NCBI RefSeq assembly: GCF_016801865.2
Contig: NC_068937.1
Span: forward strand, 15,560,595-15,624,594
Direction of reading: 5' to 3'
Origin: Culex pipiens pallens
Taxonomy: Eukaryota > Arthropoda > Insecta > Diptera > Culicidae
DNA: 64,000 nt
A program made the position numbers and the translations under genes. Shown in pieces: positions 53,939 to 64,000 of the stretch. Under the pieces are notes generated by a model that did no database searches, was not told the DNA's origin, and was given only the letters and a program-made list of their open reading frames with translations. Within the stretch, counting starts at the first letter, position 1. The number at the start of each line of letters is the position of its first letter.

Positions 53939-54900
53939 TTTGATAATAAAAAAAAATCATGAAAACATCAAATATCGGCAACAAACAACAATTAATTTTC
54001 AAAATTTAAACAAAGACAATAAAAAAAGTAGGGAAATTGTAAATTAGTATTTTTTTCAATTGAAAAAAAAAGAAATGAAAAAACTGTTGATTGAAAATAA
54101 ATTAAAACTCAGAAAAAAAAGAATAAAAGATATTTTTGTTGAAATATATAACAAATTAAATTGCAATAAAAACAATTCCATTGTTTGTATTGCAATTATA
54201 AGCTGTTGTTTTTCACCAATAAAACAACAATTTTGCAAATTTATAGAACCTCTAGAATTATTTCCAGACACACGTGCAAAAAATGTAAACAGTGCAGCCA
54301 AGCTGTCAAATTTCTAACCTAAAAAATGAGTCGGCGTAAAACCTAGTTGGATTTCAAAATTTTTTGAAGATCCCAAATTTTAATAAAAAATGATCAAAAA
54401 CTCATTTCTTGTAAGAATATTTGAGCGAATATATATTTTAACTCTCCCTATTTTATGTCCTTTTTCTGGAAAAAAATTAAAATAGCTAACTTTCATTAAA
54501 TGTTGTTAAAAGCAACCACCAGGTTCGCAAACAGTTCCGCAAGCGACAACCAGAGGTCGCGCACTTTTCTCCATCGCCTGCTTTGACGCGATTCTTCGCG
54601 AGAAAGAGAAAATGTCAAACCTCTGACAGCTCAAAAATCCCCACCACGCGGCGCTAGTGCGCCGCTTCTGATGACGATGAATCATCATCATCATCATCCA
54701 TCCAGCGATGATGTTTTGACATCATCAATTTGTTTTCCTTTTTGCCCTGTGCATGCTTCTCTTTGTGTGTTTCTGTTTTGTAATGTCATGCACTTGTGTG
54801 CGTGATTTTTTTTATTCAGTGCGAATATGTTGATGAATGAATGAATTTTTGGGTGTTCTTTCAAATTTCAAAGAAAGAAACAAGATTAGTTTTTTTAAGC
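53939..54900. other. Spacer, no gene seen
   Basis: AT-rich, then a more GC-rich stretch at 54,510-54,720 with an ATC trinucleotide run (about 54,678-54,699). Short frames there lack motifs. Confidence 0.4.
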
Positions 54901-54906
54901 TTTATT
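54901..54906 (-). terminator. Klc: Likely poly(A) signal of kinesin light chain
   Basis: AATAAA on the minus strand, about 280 bases after the stop. The intervening 3' UTR contains a CA/GT-rich microsatellite (55,065-55,110). Confidence 0.5.
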
Positions 54907-55183
54907 TGTCATCCAGTAGTATATTTATTTGATTGAATAGGCGTACAATTCAAACAATTTTAAAAAATACACTAAAAAGCAGCGTGATCAAACATGTACT
55001 CTTCACTTGTCGAATGATAATTGCTCGGAATCGTGCAAGTGTCTCCTGTCCTGTGTGTTTATCGTAAGTGTGTCTGTGTGTCTGTGTGTGTGTTATGTGT
55101 GTGTATACATATAAATACTTATTAATGCGAATAAACCATAGTCTCTAACATTGCAAACTCGATATCGCGCGGAAGGCACCCCC

Positions 55184-58100
55184 TTACTGCTTCGGGGTCC
55201 TTCGCACCGACTCGTCGTCATCCTTGTCGCTGTCCTTCATCTTTTGACGGCCACCGCCACCACCACCGATGCCCTCGGGGACGCCCAGAATTTTCGCGAC
55301 CTTGCTCTGCTTGGCCAGATCCAGCGCTTCCTTCTTGCTCCGCAGGGCGCAATCCTCGAGCGTGTCCGCCGCCTCGTACTTGCCCTGGCGTCTGTACAGC
55401 GCGCCGAGATTCTTGAGCGTCACCGTGACCGTCGGCGAGTCGACCTTGGCCGCCTTGTGCCAACCCCCGTACTCGCCGTACGGGGTGTTCTCGCGGTTTT
55501 TTAGCTTGTTCTCTTCGCGCTCCTCCGCCACCTGCCAGATCGGTTTGTTCTCGCCGTTGATGGTGCCAAACTCGCGCTCGTGGGCCCGCGTCAGCACCTG
55601 CTTGTACAGCACTTCCGCCTCCTTGTACTTGCCCTGCTTCAGGTAGCAGCTGGCCAGATTGTTCTTGGTCTTGGCCACGTTCGGATCGTCCGGACCGAGC
55701 TTCATCTCGTAGATTTCGAGCGCTCTTTGGTAGTAAATCTCGACCTCCTCGTACTTGGTCTGGTTCTGGCAGAGCAGGGCCAGATTGTTGAGCTGCTTGG
55801 CCACATCCGGGTGGTTCTTGCCGAGCACGTTCTCGCGAATCTCCAGCGCGCGCTTGCACAGCGGTTCCGCGTCCTTGTACTTACCACGCTTCCCGTACAG
55901 CACGGCCAAATTGTTCAACGTGGCCGCCACCGCCGGATGGTTCTCCCCCAGCGTCTTCTCACGAATGGCCAACGCATCGTTCAGCAGATTAGCCGCCTCC
56001 TTATACTTGTTCTGATCGCGGTAAACCAACGCCAAAATGTTCAACATCGTAGCCACATCCGGATGGTCATGGCCACTGGTCTTCTCCAAATCCTCCAACG
56101 CTTGCTTGCACAACGGAACCGCCACCTCGTAGCGACCCTGCGACGCGTACTGAATCACCAAATTGTGCAGTGTCCTCAACCTGGCCGGAATCTCGTAGCC
56201 GGCGTTCGCGTGGTTCGCAAACTGGTTCGCCGGCGTCGGACTCATGTTCTGCCGCTCCTCGGACTCATCCTCCGGGAACAGCTCCACCACCGGATCCGAC
56301 CGAGACTTTTCCAAATTTTCCTCGTGCTCCTGGTTGTCGTCGTACTTCTTGACCGAGGCCATAAACTCCAGGTGCTTCTTTTCCTCCTCGAGCTGGGCGA
56401 CCGACTGCTCCGAGGCCTGCAATTATAACGGTGAGGAAAAAAGCGAGATTTTTGTGTGAAGAAGGTGAATCGATTGCATCGGTGGGCGGGTATCAATTAA
56501 CGGTTATTGTTTGTTTCGACTGATTGGTTACAGCGCATTTGATGGCCATTGACCGATGCAAGCTAACGTGACATAGTTTTGAAAATTTCTAAAAGTGAAT
56601 TGTTGTACTACTTTAAATTTAAATTTACTATATTGTATAGTTAAAACCCCAAAAGGCAAAAAAAATGGGTTTTGACCCTCATCAAAACTCTACATAGAAA
56701 CTTCTTAAATCTGATCACTCCACATTTTAAGCGATTGGTGACTTAGTTAACCTTTCCTACGTCATCCTGGCTTTGATATTGTGCTTTAGTTCGATCGGTC
56801 ACACACGCAATGTCAGTGTCAGAGTCGGTCGGCTGCTTGAGTGTCGAGCTCGATATCGTTTGTTTCAACTTCGTGTGCGTTTACTGTCGTCTATAGAGGT
56901 GGGTAAAACCGCTCTTTTTTAGGAGCCGCTCAGTTTCGTTCGCTCATTAAAAAGAGCCGCTCTTTTGAACGTCTCTTTCGCTCTTTTTCAAAATTTGGAT
57001 GAACAGAATTTTTAAGAATCGTGTAATTTTATAAGTTATTTCACATTGGACCTTTATAAATTATTTGATAAAAAAATAAAAACTGAAAACGAGAAGATGC
57101 CATTGGAAACCATAGGTCTTGGTGGTCTCTATGTCAAGATTTCTACTCGAACCTAAACATTCGAGTAATTGAATGGCATCCAAACTGAAATCTAGGATGC
57201 TGGAAAAATTGCTATTAATTTTAAGACTGCGTTTATTTCTGCAAGAATTGAACTAATGCTGATATTTTATTTGGAAAAAATATTCTGTGAACTCTTTTCT
57301 ACATTATGATTTAATCGATAAAGTCTATAAACGCCCTAAGTTTAATCTGACAAAAGGCTTTATTTTTTCCAATATCTCTAAACTATTCAGTACATTTTTG
57401 GTAATTTTTTACAAGTTATGCAATTTGAAATGCTCATATTTGTATTCCGGTAATACTTTAATGTACCATCAGTTGTACAATGAAAATAAATTCATGTTAG
57501 CTTAGCTTGGTTGACCGTACTCTAGCCGAGCAAAAAGCTCGCAAAAGCTAGGTTGGCGCCGATAAGGAAAATAAATGCGTCAGGAATGTGCCGAATGACA
57601 CATTACCACTCATTTTTCCTTTTGGTCGACTCCTCACGATCAACGGGGGAATTGGGGGAGGGATTTGATGATTGGATACCCTATAGAGATGCCTAAGAAC
57701 TTTGACGACCTCCAAGATATCCGGATTTGGAAGGGGAAAAGGATTGATGGGATACTTCACCGACGAATGAAATAGTAGGCTTTGGATGGAAAAAAAATCA
57801 TGTTGTTTAGAAAATCATTTACTTTTGGGATTCATTTTTATAAGCATTGAAATATTTGAAATTGTAGGGGGGATCGAAGCAATCTGTGCCCGTGGTCGGA
57901 CGCGTTTTTGATTGCTGTCATTTTTTAACCTTTTTAATTGTCTTCAAAAGTGCAAAGTTTCTCAAAATCCGGAGATCTCGTTACTGTTTCCGGATCAACA
58001 TTTCTAGAGTTTTTTTTTATTAGGTCCTATAAACATATGAAAGACAATAGTTTATTGGTCCTTTTCAAAAAAAACTCTGGATTTATAGTTTAAGTGGTGG

Positions 58101-61100
58101 AAGTGACAAGCAGAGTTTTTGTGAAATTTTTTAAATACGTCTTCCACGACTTGGAAGAGTTGCTCCACCGGAAGGAGATGTCAGCAGCAACAAGAAAGTC
58201 AGAAGCTTGTTAACCTCACAAAGTGGCCAGCTAGAGCGTTCCTGTGGTTCCACGTCTTTCAAGAATTGTCCAAGCAGATGTGGGTAGCGTTCATCATCCA
58301 GCCACTTTAAAGTTGTGGGTCGCTTGCATTCGTGCGGTACCAGGACTGCTGCCGGAGGTTCTGCTGATCAAGGCAGGAAATCAAGAGTTGTGAAGTTTCA
58401 AGTGTCATGCTGCGAGGCGATCGGAATTGAGCTGTTTACAAGATTCCTCGTATTTGGTGAGAGCTTTCCATTTTTATTTTCATTTGACACTTTCATCCAC
58501 TCTAACATCCATACACTTCAGTAGACAAACCACGCCAATATTACTATATACGCGGTAGGGTGTTCCTTTGGTCGTTCGCTGTGATGTGGATTGCCTGCTT
58601 CTCTAATGAAGGTTCGACTAGAGAGGCATGCTTATTAATTTCTCGTCGCTCCATACCCTCAGTGACGTGATGGGAGCAAGGGCGTCTATACAAAGTGTCC
58701 CTACACCCGCTACAAATTTCCGGTGCTTGGGGAGGGGTTTCTTTTTATTCTTTGCGCCGGTATTTGTAGCACTAAAATTCGTGCAAAAAAAACTTATGCA
58801 CGTGGGTGTACAGATTACGGAGTAAAAGATGATCGAATTGTTCACCTAGCGCTCACATGTGTTTCGGGACCAAGTTGCCTGCGGGTATGGGGATCATACA
58901 TACATACATACATACATACATTGAAATATTTGAAATTGCATTTTCAATTCTTAAAAACAATATCAATATTACAATTTCTTTTGGAAATTCAATAATTTAT
59001 ATTTATAACAAACATCATGCCATCTTGAAACGGTTCCGGAGTTTAAAAAAGAATCGCTCTTTGAGCAGCTCGCTCTTTTTTTGCCCACCTCTACTGTCGT
59101 CGCTACTGTGTTAGGGTGAAAGAAAATTTTATTTTTTTAAATTCTCAAGAGATACCCCCTGGCTCGAATTTTTAGGTTTAGGCAATAGTAAGTAACTGTA
59201 AGTAGTAAACATTTGGATGTAAAATTAATTTTGGAATAAAAAAGTACTTTTGTGATTGTTTATAGGCCGTTTCAAATATTTGTCAAAGTTTATCTAGGGA
59301 CCAAGGTTGTTAACGATGAAATTATCGAGGCTCGATAACGATAATTCTATCGGCGATAATCTTATCGCCGATAATGGACGATAACTAATTTTTAAAAAAT
59401 TTCTAATTCTAATTCACAACACTAAATCATGTTAAATTTTCAATGCTTTTGCTAAAAAAATATTAATTGAACATGTAGTAAGTTTCAAAGTATAAATACT
59501 CTCAAACGAAGCGAAATTTGGATGCCTTTTCACTTCATTAGTTTTTTTTTAGAAAATACTAAAATTTTCCCAAAATACCGTATTCTTTGAATACTAAAAT
59601 TTGCAATATGCGAAGCGAAATTTGATGTGCATTTTCAGTTTATTAAGGTTTTTTTTAATGAAACACTAAAATTTTCACAAAATACTGTATTTTTCGAAAA
59701 TACTAAAAAAAATTAAATTTGCAAAGCAGGCGAAATTTTTAATGCATTTTCACTTTATTTTTAATTTGTAAATCACTGCAATTTTTACTAAATTTCGTAA
59801 GTTTTTGAAAATACTCAAACATTTATAATTTGCATGGTTTCAAACAAAGCAAAATTTTACTTAAAGAATACAAAATTTCAATTTATGTTTGATGCATGCA
59901 AATTATGAAAAATATAAGTACATTTGAGTGCAAATTATGAAAATTGAGTAATTTCGACTTACTTAAATACAGTATTTAGTAAACAATTTTGAGTATTTAC
60001 ACTTTGTAAAGTACTACATTTTGAAGTCGTCGTCGAATATGCCGAAGCGAGGGATGCTCATGCAGTCGAATATCCTTTTCTAAAACTAAATGATTAATCA
60101 TTTTTTTTTTTAACAGCATGGTTTCAAGGTAATTAGCAAAAATATCATTAATATTTCCATTTATAGCATAATGCATATACAACTACAAACAAGAGCGTTT
60201 GGTACGGTATGTCCACGCATCCTTCCTCCCCTGTAGAATCTGTGAAATGTGATCCGTTCTCATAATCCTCTTTGCGACAAACACAACGCAGTAGGGCTGG
60301 CCGCTTTAATTTTTGTAATACATTTTCGGGTGTTCTCGGATGTACTGCAAATAATAATAATGACAAGAAAAGTGCTTGGGGCGTAATCTAATCACAAGAC
60401 TTTCCACCATGCTTTCATCGGATTGGCTGCGTTTGTGTTAGATTAGATAGATTAGATTAGATTTAAAACGTACATCTTCAAAAAAAAAAAAATATTCTTA
60501 ATAAAAGCATTGAAAATTTTACATGATTTGGTTGAATTAGGTAAGTCGATTTTAAAAAGATTTTAAAAATAAGATTATCGCCGATAGAATTATCGAAATA
60601 ACAATAACGATAGAATTATCGTTATCGTTAGACGTTATCGACGATAATTTTATCGATTAACAACCTTGACTAGGGACATAAACTTAATTAAATTCCTCTC
60701 TACCTTGATAAAGAAGGGATGTGGCTTCTCCAAGTACATCCAGACAACCTGGGAAATATTCTCGCCAGACCTCTTTAATAATTACATCGCTCGGCCTATG
60801 CGGTAGCAACTCGTGGACACGAATTTGAACGGCGTCGTCCTCCGGGAAAAAGCGGTATGCGGAAGACTTGGCCTCTGCATCCTACCTTATGCCGGAGGAT
60901 GTGCTGTTCGGCTAGATCCAAAGCTTCCTCCGGCGATCCTAGCTCGATAATGACGTGGTTTCGAAAGTTGTTGAGTCGGATGTTTCTAACTCTTTTTAGA
61001 TCCAGTTCGAGGTTGTTGGTGATGAACTAGTCAATAACGACGGCGTTTCGGCGATATTTTGACATTGTAACCGATTTTTAACACGGCCCCGTCTAGGGGA

Positions 61101-62495
61101 AAAAGAAGAAAGGAAACTCGTAGAGGCTAGTGTTTTACGTCCGACAGCGGCAAGAACAAGTGGTCGTATGAACAATCATCACATACACATGACGAAATCC
61201 AATCTGCAACCCGCTAAGATCACCATCTCCATGCGAATGCGAAAGAAAAAAAAACTATCACTTGATGATGATTGTGAATGTGGGAATAAGAGATAGAGAG
61301 AATGTCACACGAGATTGTGTATCAAAACGAGAAGTGATCAATTCGTTTTGCTGAGAATTTCGCGATGGAACGAAGGGGAGGTGAAAATCGGGAGCTGACT
61401 TTTAGGGGCTTGATAATTGTTTTTTTATTTATTGTGTAATTCTAACAAGCCTCAGCTGTCGTCTGAATAAAATTTTTGCTTACCAAGTAATAGACATGTA
61501 ACCAGTCAGCCAAATCAAATATAAATAAAACAGGATTTTCTTACCCTACATTTCAATTCACATTTTCAGAACTATAACAAACGAAAGTGAATGCTGAATG
61601 GTTAAGCGGTTAATTTAAACCATTCAGGCAAATAAGGAAACCTGCACTTGCTGCTTTAACCCGCAGTTCTGCAAGCGATAATCTATATCTTGACTTTTTT
61701 TTGATAAGGTCCTATAAACAAAAGTAAACATTGAGTGTATCCCGCTTACTCCGATGGACTTTGACATAAGGTGTGAAAGGGATACACTCAATGTTTACAT
61801 TTGTTTATAGGACCTTATCAAAAAAAAGTCAAGATATATGCAATTAGAATGTGCGCAGAATCGTGCTCATTTATTCAGGCTCGACTCCCACAACCACTGC
61901 AGATGTTTTGGCTGCGCAAATACAGAAAAGTGGCCTTGGAAAAAAGACTCTCGTCTCGTCGCCTTGTCTTGCTGTTGTTGTTGTTATTATTTTCGTGGCA
62001 CCCCTACACGACGGCGTCACGGCCCACGGCCCACTGAGAATTTTGGCTCGAGCCTCGACTCGATTCAGGCTCGATCTCGAGCCAGATCGACTCGAGGCTC
62101 GAGCCAAAATTCTCAGTGGGGGAAATGGTCGCAGTAGGCTTTCCCCCACTCCCTCGCTCACTCCTCCTCTCTCTTACCTGCAACTTTTGCTGTGTGTTGG
62201 CCAGTTCGTCCCGGAGCCAGGCGTTCTCCTGGCACAGGCGGCGCACCTGCGTCCGCAGCTTCTGCTTTTCCGCTTCGATGTTCTGCAGGTGCGAGGCCAG
62301 CACGACGATGACCTGCGCCTCCCCCAGGCCCAGCTCGATGTTCTCGATGTTTTGCCGGACGATTTCACGCTTGCTGCCCTCGGTGCCCTCCGACAGGTTC
62401 GACACCAGCGTCAGGTGCTCCACCCGGAGGGCCTCCAGCCCCTGGAGCACCGTTTTCGTGTTGGACACGATCTCTTCCTGCGTCATTTGGGTCAT
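55184..62495 (-). CDS. Klc: Kinesin light chain (two coding exons)
   Basis: Exon 1 is 62,495-62,178 (106 codons) and exon 2 is 56,416-55,184, joined in phase 0 across a 5.76-kb GT-AG intron, for 516 residues. Residues 1-145 form the heptad coiled coil that binds kinesin heavy chain (TQMTQEEIVSNTKTVLQGLE start, then IENIELGLGEAQV and ENAWLRDELANTQQ). An acidic linker carries the LFP motif (VVELFPEDES, about 148-157) known to auto-inhibit the cargo groove. Six tetratricopeptide repeats follow from about residue 185 to 460, each with the ...TLNNLA.LY...GKY.EA..L...AL pattern, and bind cargo adaptors. The C-terminal 40 residues are Gly-rich then charged (RRTPKQ end) and are not conserved. Length and order match insect Klc. 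The start was chosen at MTQMTQ; an ATG ten codons upstream adds only an Arg-rich run. The intron is crowded with transposons. Confidence 0.97.
57865..58918 (+). mobile_element. Retroelement insertion with 20-bp TSD and CATA tail, inside hAT element 2
   Basis: The 20-base sequence CATTGAAATATTTGAAATTG occurs at 57,845-57,864 and again at 58,919-58,938. The enclosed 1,054 bases end in a (CATA)n run (about 58,894-58,918), as expected for target-primed reverse transcription by a non-LTR machinery. It carries no intact reverse transcriptase frame: a 5'-truncated LINE or a non-autonomous rider. Confidence 0.88.
58005..58084. mobile_element. Short copy of MITE family M
   Basis: TCTAGAGTTTTTTTTTATTAGG and CCTTTTCAAAAAAAACTCTGGA are inverted ends around TATAAACATATGAAAGACAATAG. 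It is the third nesting level (inside the retroelement inside hAT element 2). Confidence 0.6.
59302..60669. mobile_element. Third 8-bp-TSD element (CAAGGTTGTTAA ends), in Klc intron
   Basis: The ends CAAGGTTGTTAACGATGAAA and (inverted) CAAGGTTGTTAATCGATAAA are flanked by CTAGGGAC at 59,294-59,301 and 60,670-60,677. Dense TTATCG/CGATAA motifs fill both subterminal regions. The interior contains dispersed repeat G copy 2 (60,190-60,305, minus). No transposase; hAT-like by target size. Confidence 0.87.
60190..60305 (-). repeat. Dispersed repeat G, copy 2
   Basis: The complement reads GGCCAGCCCTACTGCGTTGTG...ACGGATCACATTTCACAGATTCTACAGG...GGATGCGTGGAC, matching 31,255-31,375. Confidence 0.65.
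60712..61065 (-). pseudogene. LINE ORF1 (gag-like) remnant
   Basis: From an ATG at 61,065 the minus strand reads MSKYRRNAVVID, a stop, then FITNNLELDLKRVRNIRL, NHVIIELGSPEEALDLAEQH, ILRHKV, and after a frameshift FFPEDDAVQIRVHELLPHRP and SDVIIKEVWREYFPG. The pattern (charged helix, then VQIRVHELLP) resembles the nucleic-acid-binding ORF1 protein of mosquito non-LTR elements. It is broken by at least one stop and one frameshift, so non-functional. It lies in the Klc intron in the same orientation as Klc. Confidence 0.5.
61066..61686. other. Klc intron spacer, no gene seen
   Basis: Probably includes 5' sequence of the LINE remnant to about 61,400, then AT-rich DNA. Confidence 0.35.
61687..61838. 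mobile_element. MITE family M hairpin copy
   Basis: The arms TATATCTTGACTTTTTTTTG... and ...CAAAAAAAAGTCAAGATATA are near-perfect complements of about 60 bases each. They include GGTCCTATAAACAAA and GTAAACATTGAGTGTATCCC and surround about 30 bases. Same end type as 58,005 and 63,390. Confidence 0.87.
62030..62120. repeat. 34-bp-arm inverted repeat near the Klc splice donor
   Basis: CCCACTGAGAATTTTGGCTC... and ...GAGCCAAAATTCTCAGTGGG pair with one mismatch over 34 bases, with a 23-base loop that itself has CTCGAG symmetry. It lies in the intron about 57 bases downstream (minus strand) of the exon 1 donor at 62,178. Confidence 0.88.
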
Positions 62496-63159
62496 TCCGG
62501 AACGTCGTCGCCTTCGCCTTCGCACTCCAAGTCGTCAATTTTTGTGGCCACTTCACAGACACACCGAGGAGATTTCACGGAGAATCGGCCACCGGGGGCA
62601 CACGCGCGCACGGACACTTTCACGGGAAAACGGAACACACTTTTTCCAGAGGGGCTGGAAAAAATACACACACGAAGTGAAAATTTTCTTTTCTTTTTTC
62701 GAGCAGCGAGCAGACGGACTGCAGCGAAGTGAAACTGTATCAATGATTAATTTTATTGAACTCTCTTCTCGCGTCGACGACAGTGTACCAGGGGGATGAT
62801 GGGGGTGTCAAAGTTTGGGGAAATTTGACAGATAGAAACTTTTAGCAAAATTAAAAATGCAAGCGGAGACGAAGAGCAGAGTTCTTTTTTTATAATTTAT
62901 TACCTAATTAAATCTGACTCTTGGATCTACTTAAAGTGATAAAATTTTACGCGAAAAAGTCCAACCATTTTACGTTTGCAAATTTTATTTTTAATTTTAT
63001 GTTGGCTATGAAAATAGAATCAATTGCAGACCCCTGTACAAAGATGAAAACAACGAAGGCGACGCCTAGTGGCAAAAATGGCGTCTGACAATCTAAAATT
63101 GGTACAAAGACTCACGTTCAGGTGTCGCATCAAACTATGAATAGGGTCCTAAAGCCCTA
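62496..63159. other. Klc 5' UTR and upstream region
   Basis: GC-richer to about 62,720 (5' UTR), then AT-rich. No TATA box is obvious on the minus strand. No other gene seen. Confidence 0.4.
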
Positions 63160-63660
63160 TGTCAATTTTCATGTACAACGGTAAAAATCACGGTTCAAAA
63201 CCATTTCTAATCACTTTTTTGTTTATTTTAGTGCAAAAAAAGAAAAAAAAAACATGGATAAGACAACATTTTTTCGATGGATCAACTATAGTCCCCTTGG
63301 AACTAACCTCGGAACGAGCTGTCAAGTAGGACCTTTTCTGTCAAGAAGGGCCACGAAGTTATTTTTTAAAAATTGATTTAAACATACATTTCTAGAGTTT
63401 TTTTGAAAAGGACTTATAAACTATAGAGCAATCTACGTGCGTATGTATTGCGTGTATGTACACGAAAAAAAAGTGAGGTTAAATTTTGTCAGGCAGCAAA
63501 ATCAAATGGTGCGCTAGTGTGCGCACGCGAAACGTCATAAAGCTCTATTGTCTTCCATATGTTTATAGGACCTATTCAAAAAAAACTCTAGATTTTAAAT
63601 CTTGCGGGTCATTGTTCTCAGAAAAAGCTTAATTTTAGGACCCAATATTTACCAAGATTG
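63160..63660 (+). repeat. Dispersed repeat D, copy 3, split by a MITE
   Basis: Same order of blocks as 50,876-51,210. The sequence breaks after GATTTAAACATACAT at about 63,388 and resumes near 63,600 with GGGTCATTGTTCTC, the family M MITE lying between. Confidence 0.78.
63389..63594. mobile_element. MITE family M copy nested in repeat D
   Basis: TCTAGAGTTTTTTTGAAAAGG and CCTATTCAAAAAAAACTCTAGA inverted ends, ~205 bases, with TATAAAC / GTTTATA inside each end. Confidence 0.8.
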
Positions 63661-63786
63661 TTAATCGATAAAATTATCGCTCCTTTATCGTCTAACGATA
63701 GCGGTAATGGTTATCGTTATCGTCGGGACGATAACGATAGATAATCTATCGTTAATTCGATAATTTTATCGCCGATACAGCCTTAC
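63652..63786. mobile_element. Short derivative of the CAAGGTTGTTAA element
   Basis: CCAAGATTGTTAATCGATAA on the left and an inverted CGATAATTTTATCG on the right surround dense TTATCG motifs, like a deletion derivative of 59,302-60,669. Confidence 0.55.
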
Positions 63787-63810
63787 CAAAAATCATGATT
63801 TTCTGAGTTC

Positions 63811-63911
63811 AATATCCCACTGTTTCATACGATTTTTTGAGTTCAGGTGCTACAACCATAAAAATGGTTATATGGGTTGAACTGAAAAATTCGTATGAAA
63901 AGTGGGATATC
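63811..63911. repeat. Imperfect inverted repeat at window end
   Basis: ATATCCCACTGTTTCATACG / CGTATGAAAAGTGGGATAT arms with a further GAGTTCAG / TTGAACT pair around ACCATAAAAATGGT. The sequence after it (GATGGCGTTCGAATGG...) matches 46,739-46,830, another dispersed repeat. Confidence 0.65.
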
Positions 63912-64000
63912 TAGGTTTTAAGCGAAGATGGCGTTCGAATGGTGAACGCCCGAAATGTCAAAATCAGCAGTAGCACCAACATTAGAAAAAAATGTGGCTG

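Larger units (their letters stand above)
56892..59093. mobile_element. hAT-type non-autonomous element 2, in Klc intron
   Basis: Ends TAGAGGTGGGTAAAA and TTTTGCCCACCTCTA, with the 8-base duplication CTGTCGTC at 56,884-56,891 and 59,094-59,101. Subterminal GAGCCGCTC/AGAGCG motifs and interior blocks (ATGCTGATATTTTATTTGGA; ATCGATAAAGTCTA) match element 1 in inverted orientation. It has itself received the insertion at 57,865-58,918. Confidence 0.9.

Noticed and set aside
54060..54317. An 85-codon Lys-rich frame
   Set aside because: AT-rich low-complexity DNA in which both strands are open; no start context, signal or motif.
55580..56428. A 282-codon plus-strand frame opposite kinesin light chain exon 2
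   Set aside because: Antisense shadow of the TPR-coding exon; Leu/Val/Arg-rich composition is the expected complement.

Overview
The window looks like nuclear DNA of a culicine mosquito, most likely Culex. Genes have short (about 55-70 bp) and long spliceosomal introns with GT-AG borders. The intergenic DNA is AT-rich and packed with small non-autonomous transposons. Three tandem genes resemble the culicine 34 kDa salivary secreted family. Conserved insect genes are also present (kinesin light chain, a TOPK/PBK kinase, an OTUD6-type deubiquitinase, an SLC7 amino-acid transporter). There are no bacterial operons and no CRISPR array.

Layout. 0-3.4 kb: the first coding exon of an unknown minus-strand gene at the left edge, then a head-to-head pair of tiny secreted-peptide genes sharing a PDERMHHYPSP core, then a two-exon PBK/TOPK-like kinase (minus). 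3.7-8.0 kb: T-rich satellite arrays, all with a 9-bp period but with three different units. 8.2-9.2 kb: OTUD6B-like deubiquitinase (plus). 9.2-24 kb: three paralogous secreted coiled-coil proteins (12.1, 16.9 and 20.1 kb; the third truncated) among foldback elements, a SINE and nested transposons. 24.18-48.5 kb: probably one transcription unit. It starts with a non-coding exon that has Inr and DPE core-promoter matches, continues through a 12-kb intron, and ends in five coding exons of a 514-residue SLC7 light-chain-type transporter. Its introns hold a 2.4-kb hAT-type element, foldbacks and a double-headed tRNA-like element. 48.6-54.9 kb: repeats, including a TA-flanked element (51,556-53,047) that appears to carry a decayed intron-containing gene fragment. 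54.9-62.5 kb: kinesin light chain (minus), whose 5.8-kb intron holds two 8-bp-TSD elements, a retroelement insertion with a 20-bp TSD, a LINE ORF1 remnant and a hairpin MITE. 62.5-64 kb: more dispersed repeats.

The genes do not form a pathway. The recurring theme is layered transposition: elements inside elements, with target-site duplications or related unfilled copies that show the order. The least explained items are the head-to-head peptide pair, the cargo-carrying TA-flanked element, the perfect 94-bp-arm palindrome and the related 9-bp satellites. Homology calls come from memory of protein families; no database search was possible.
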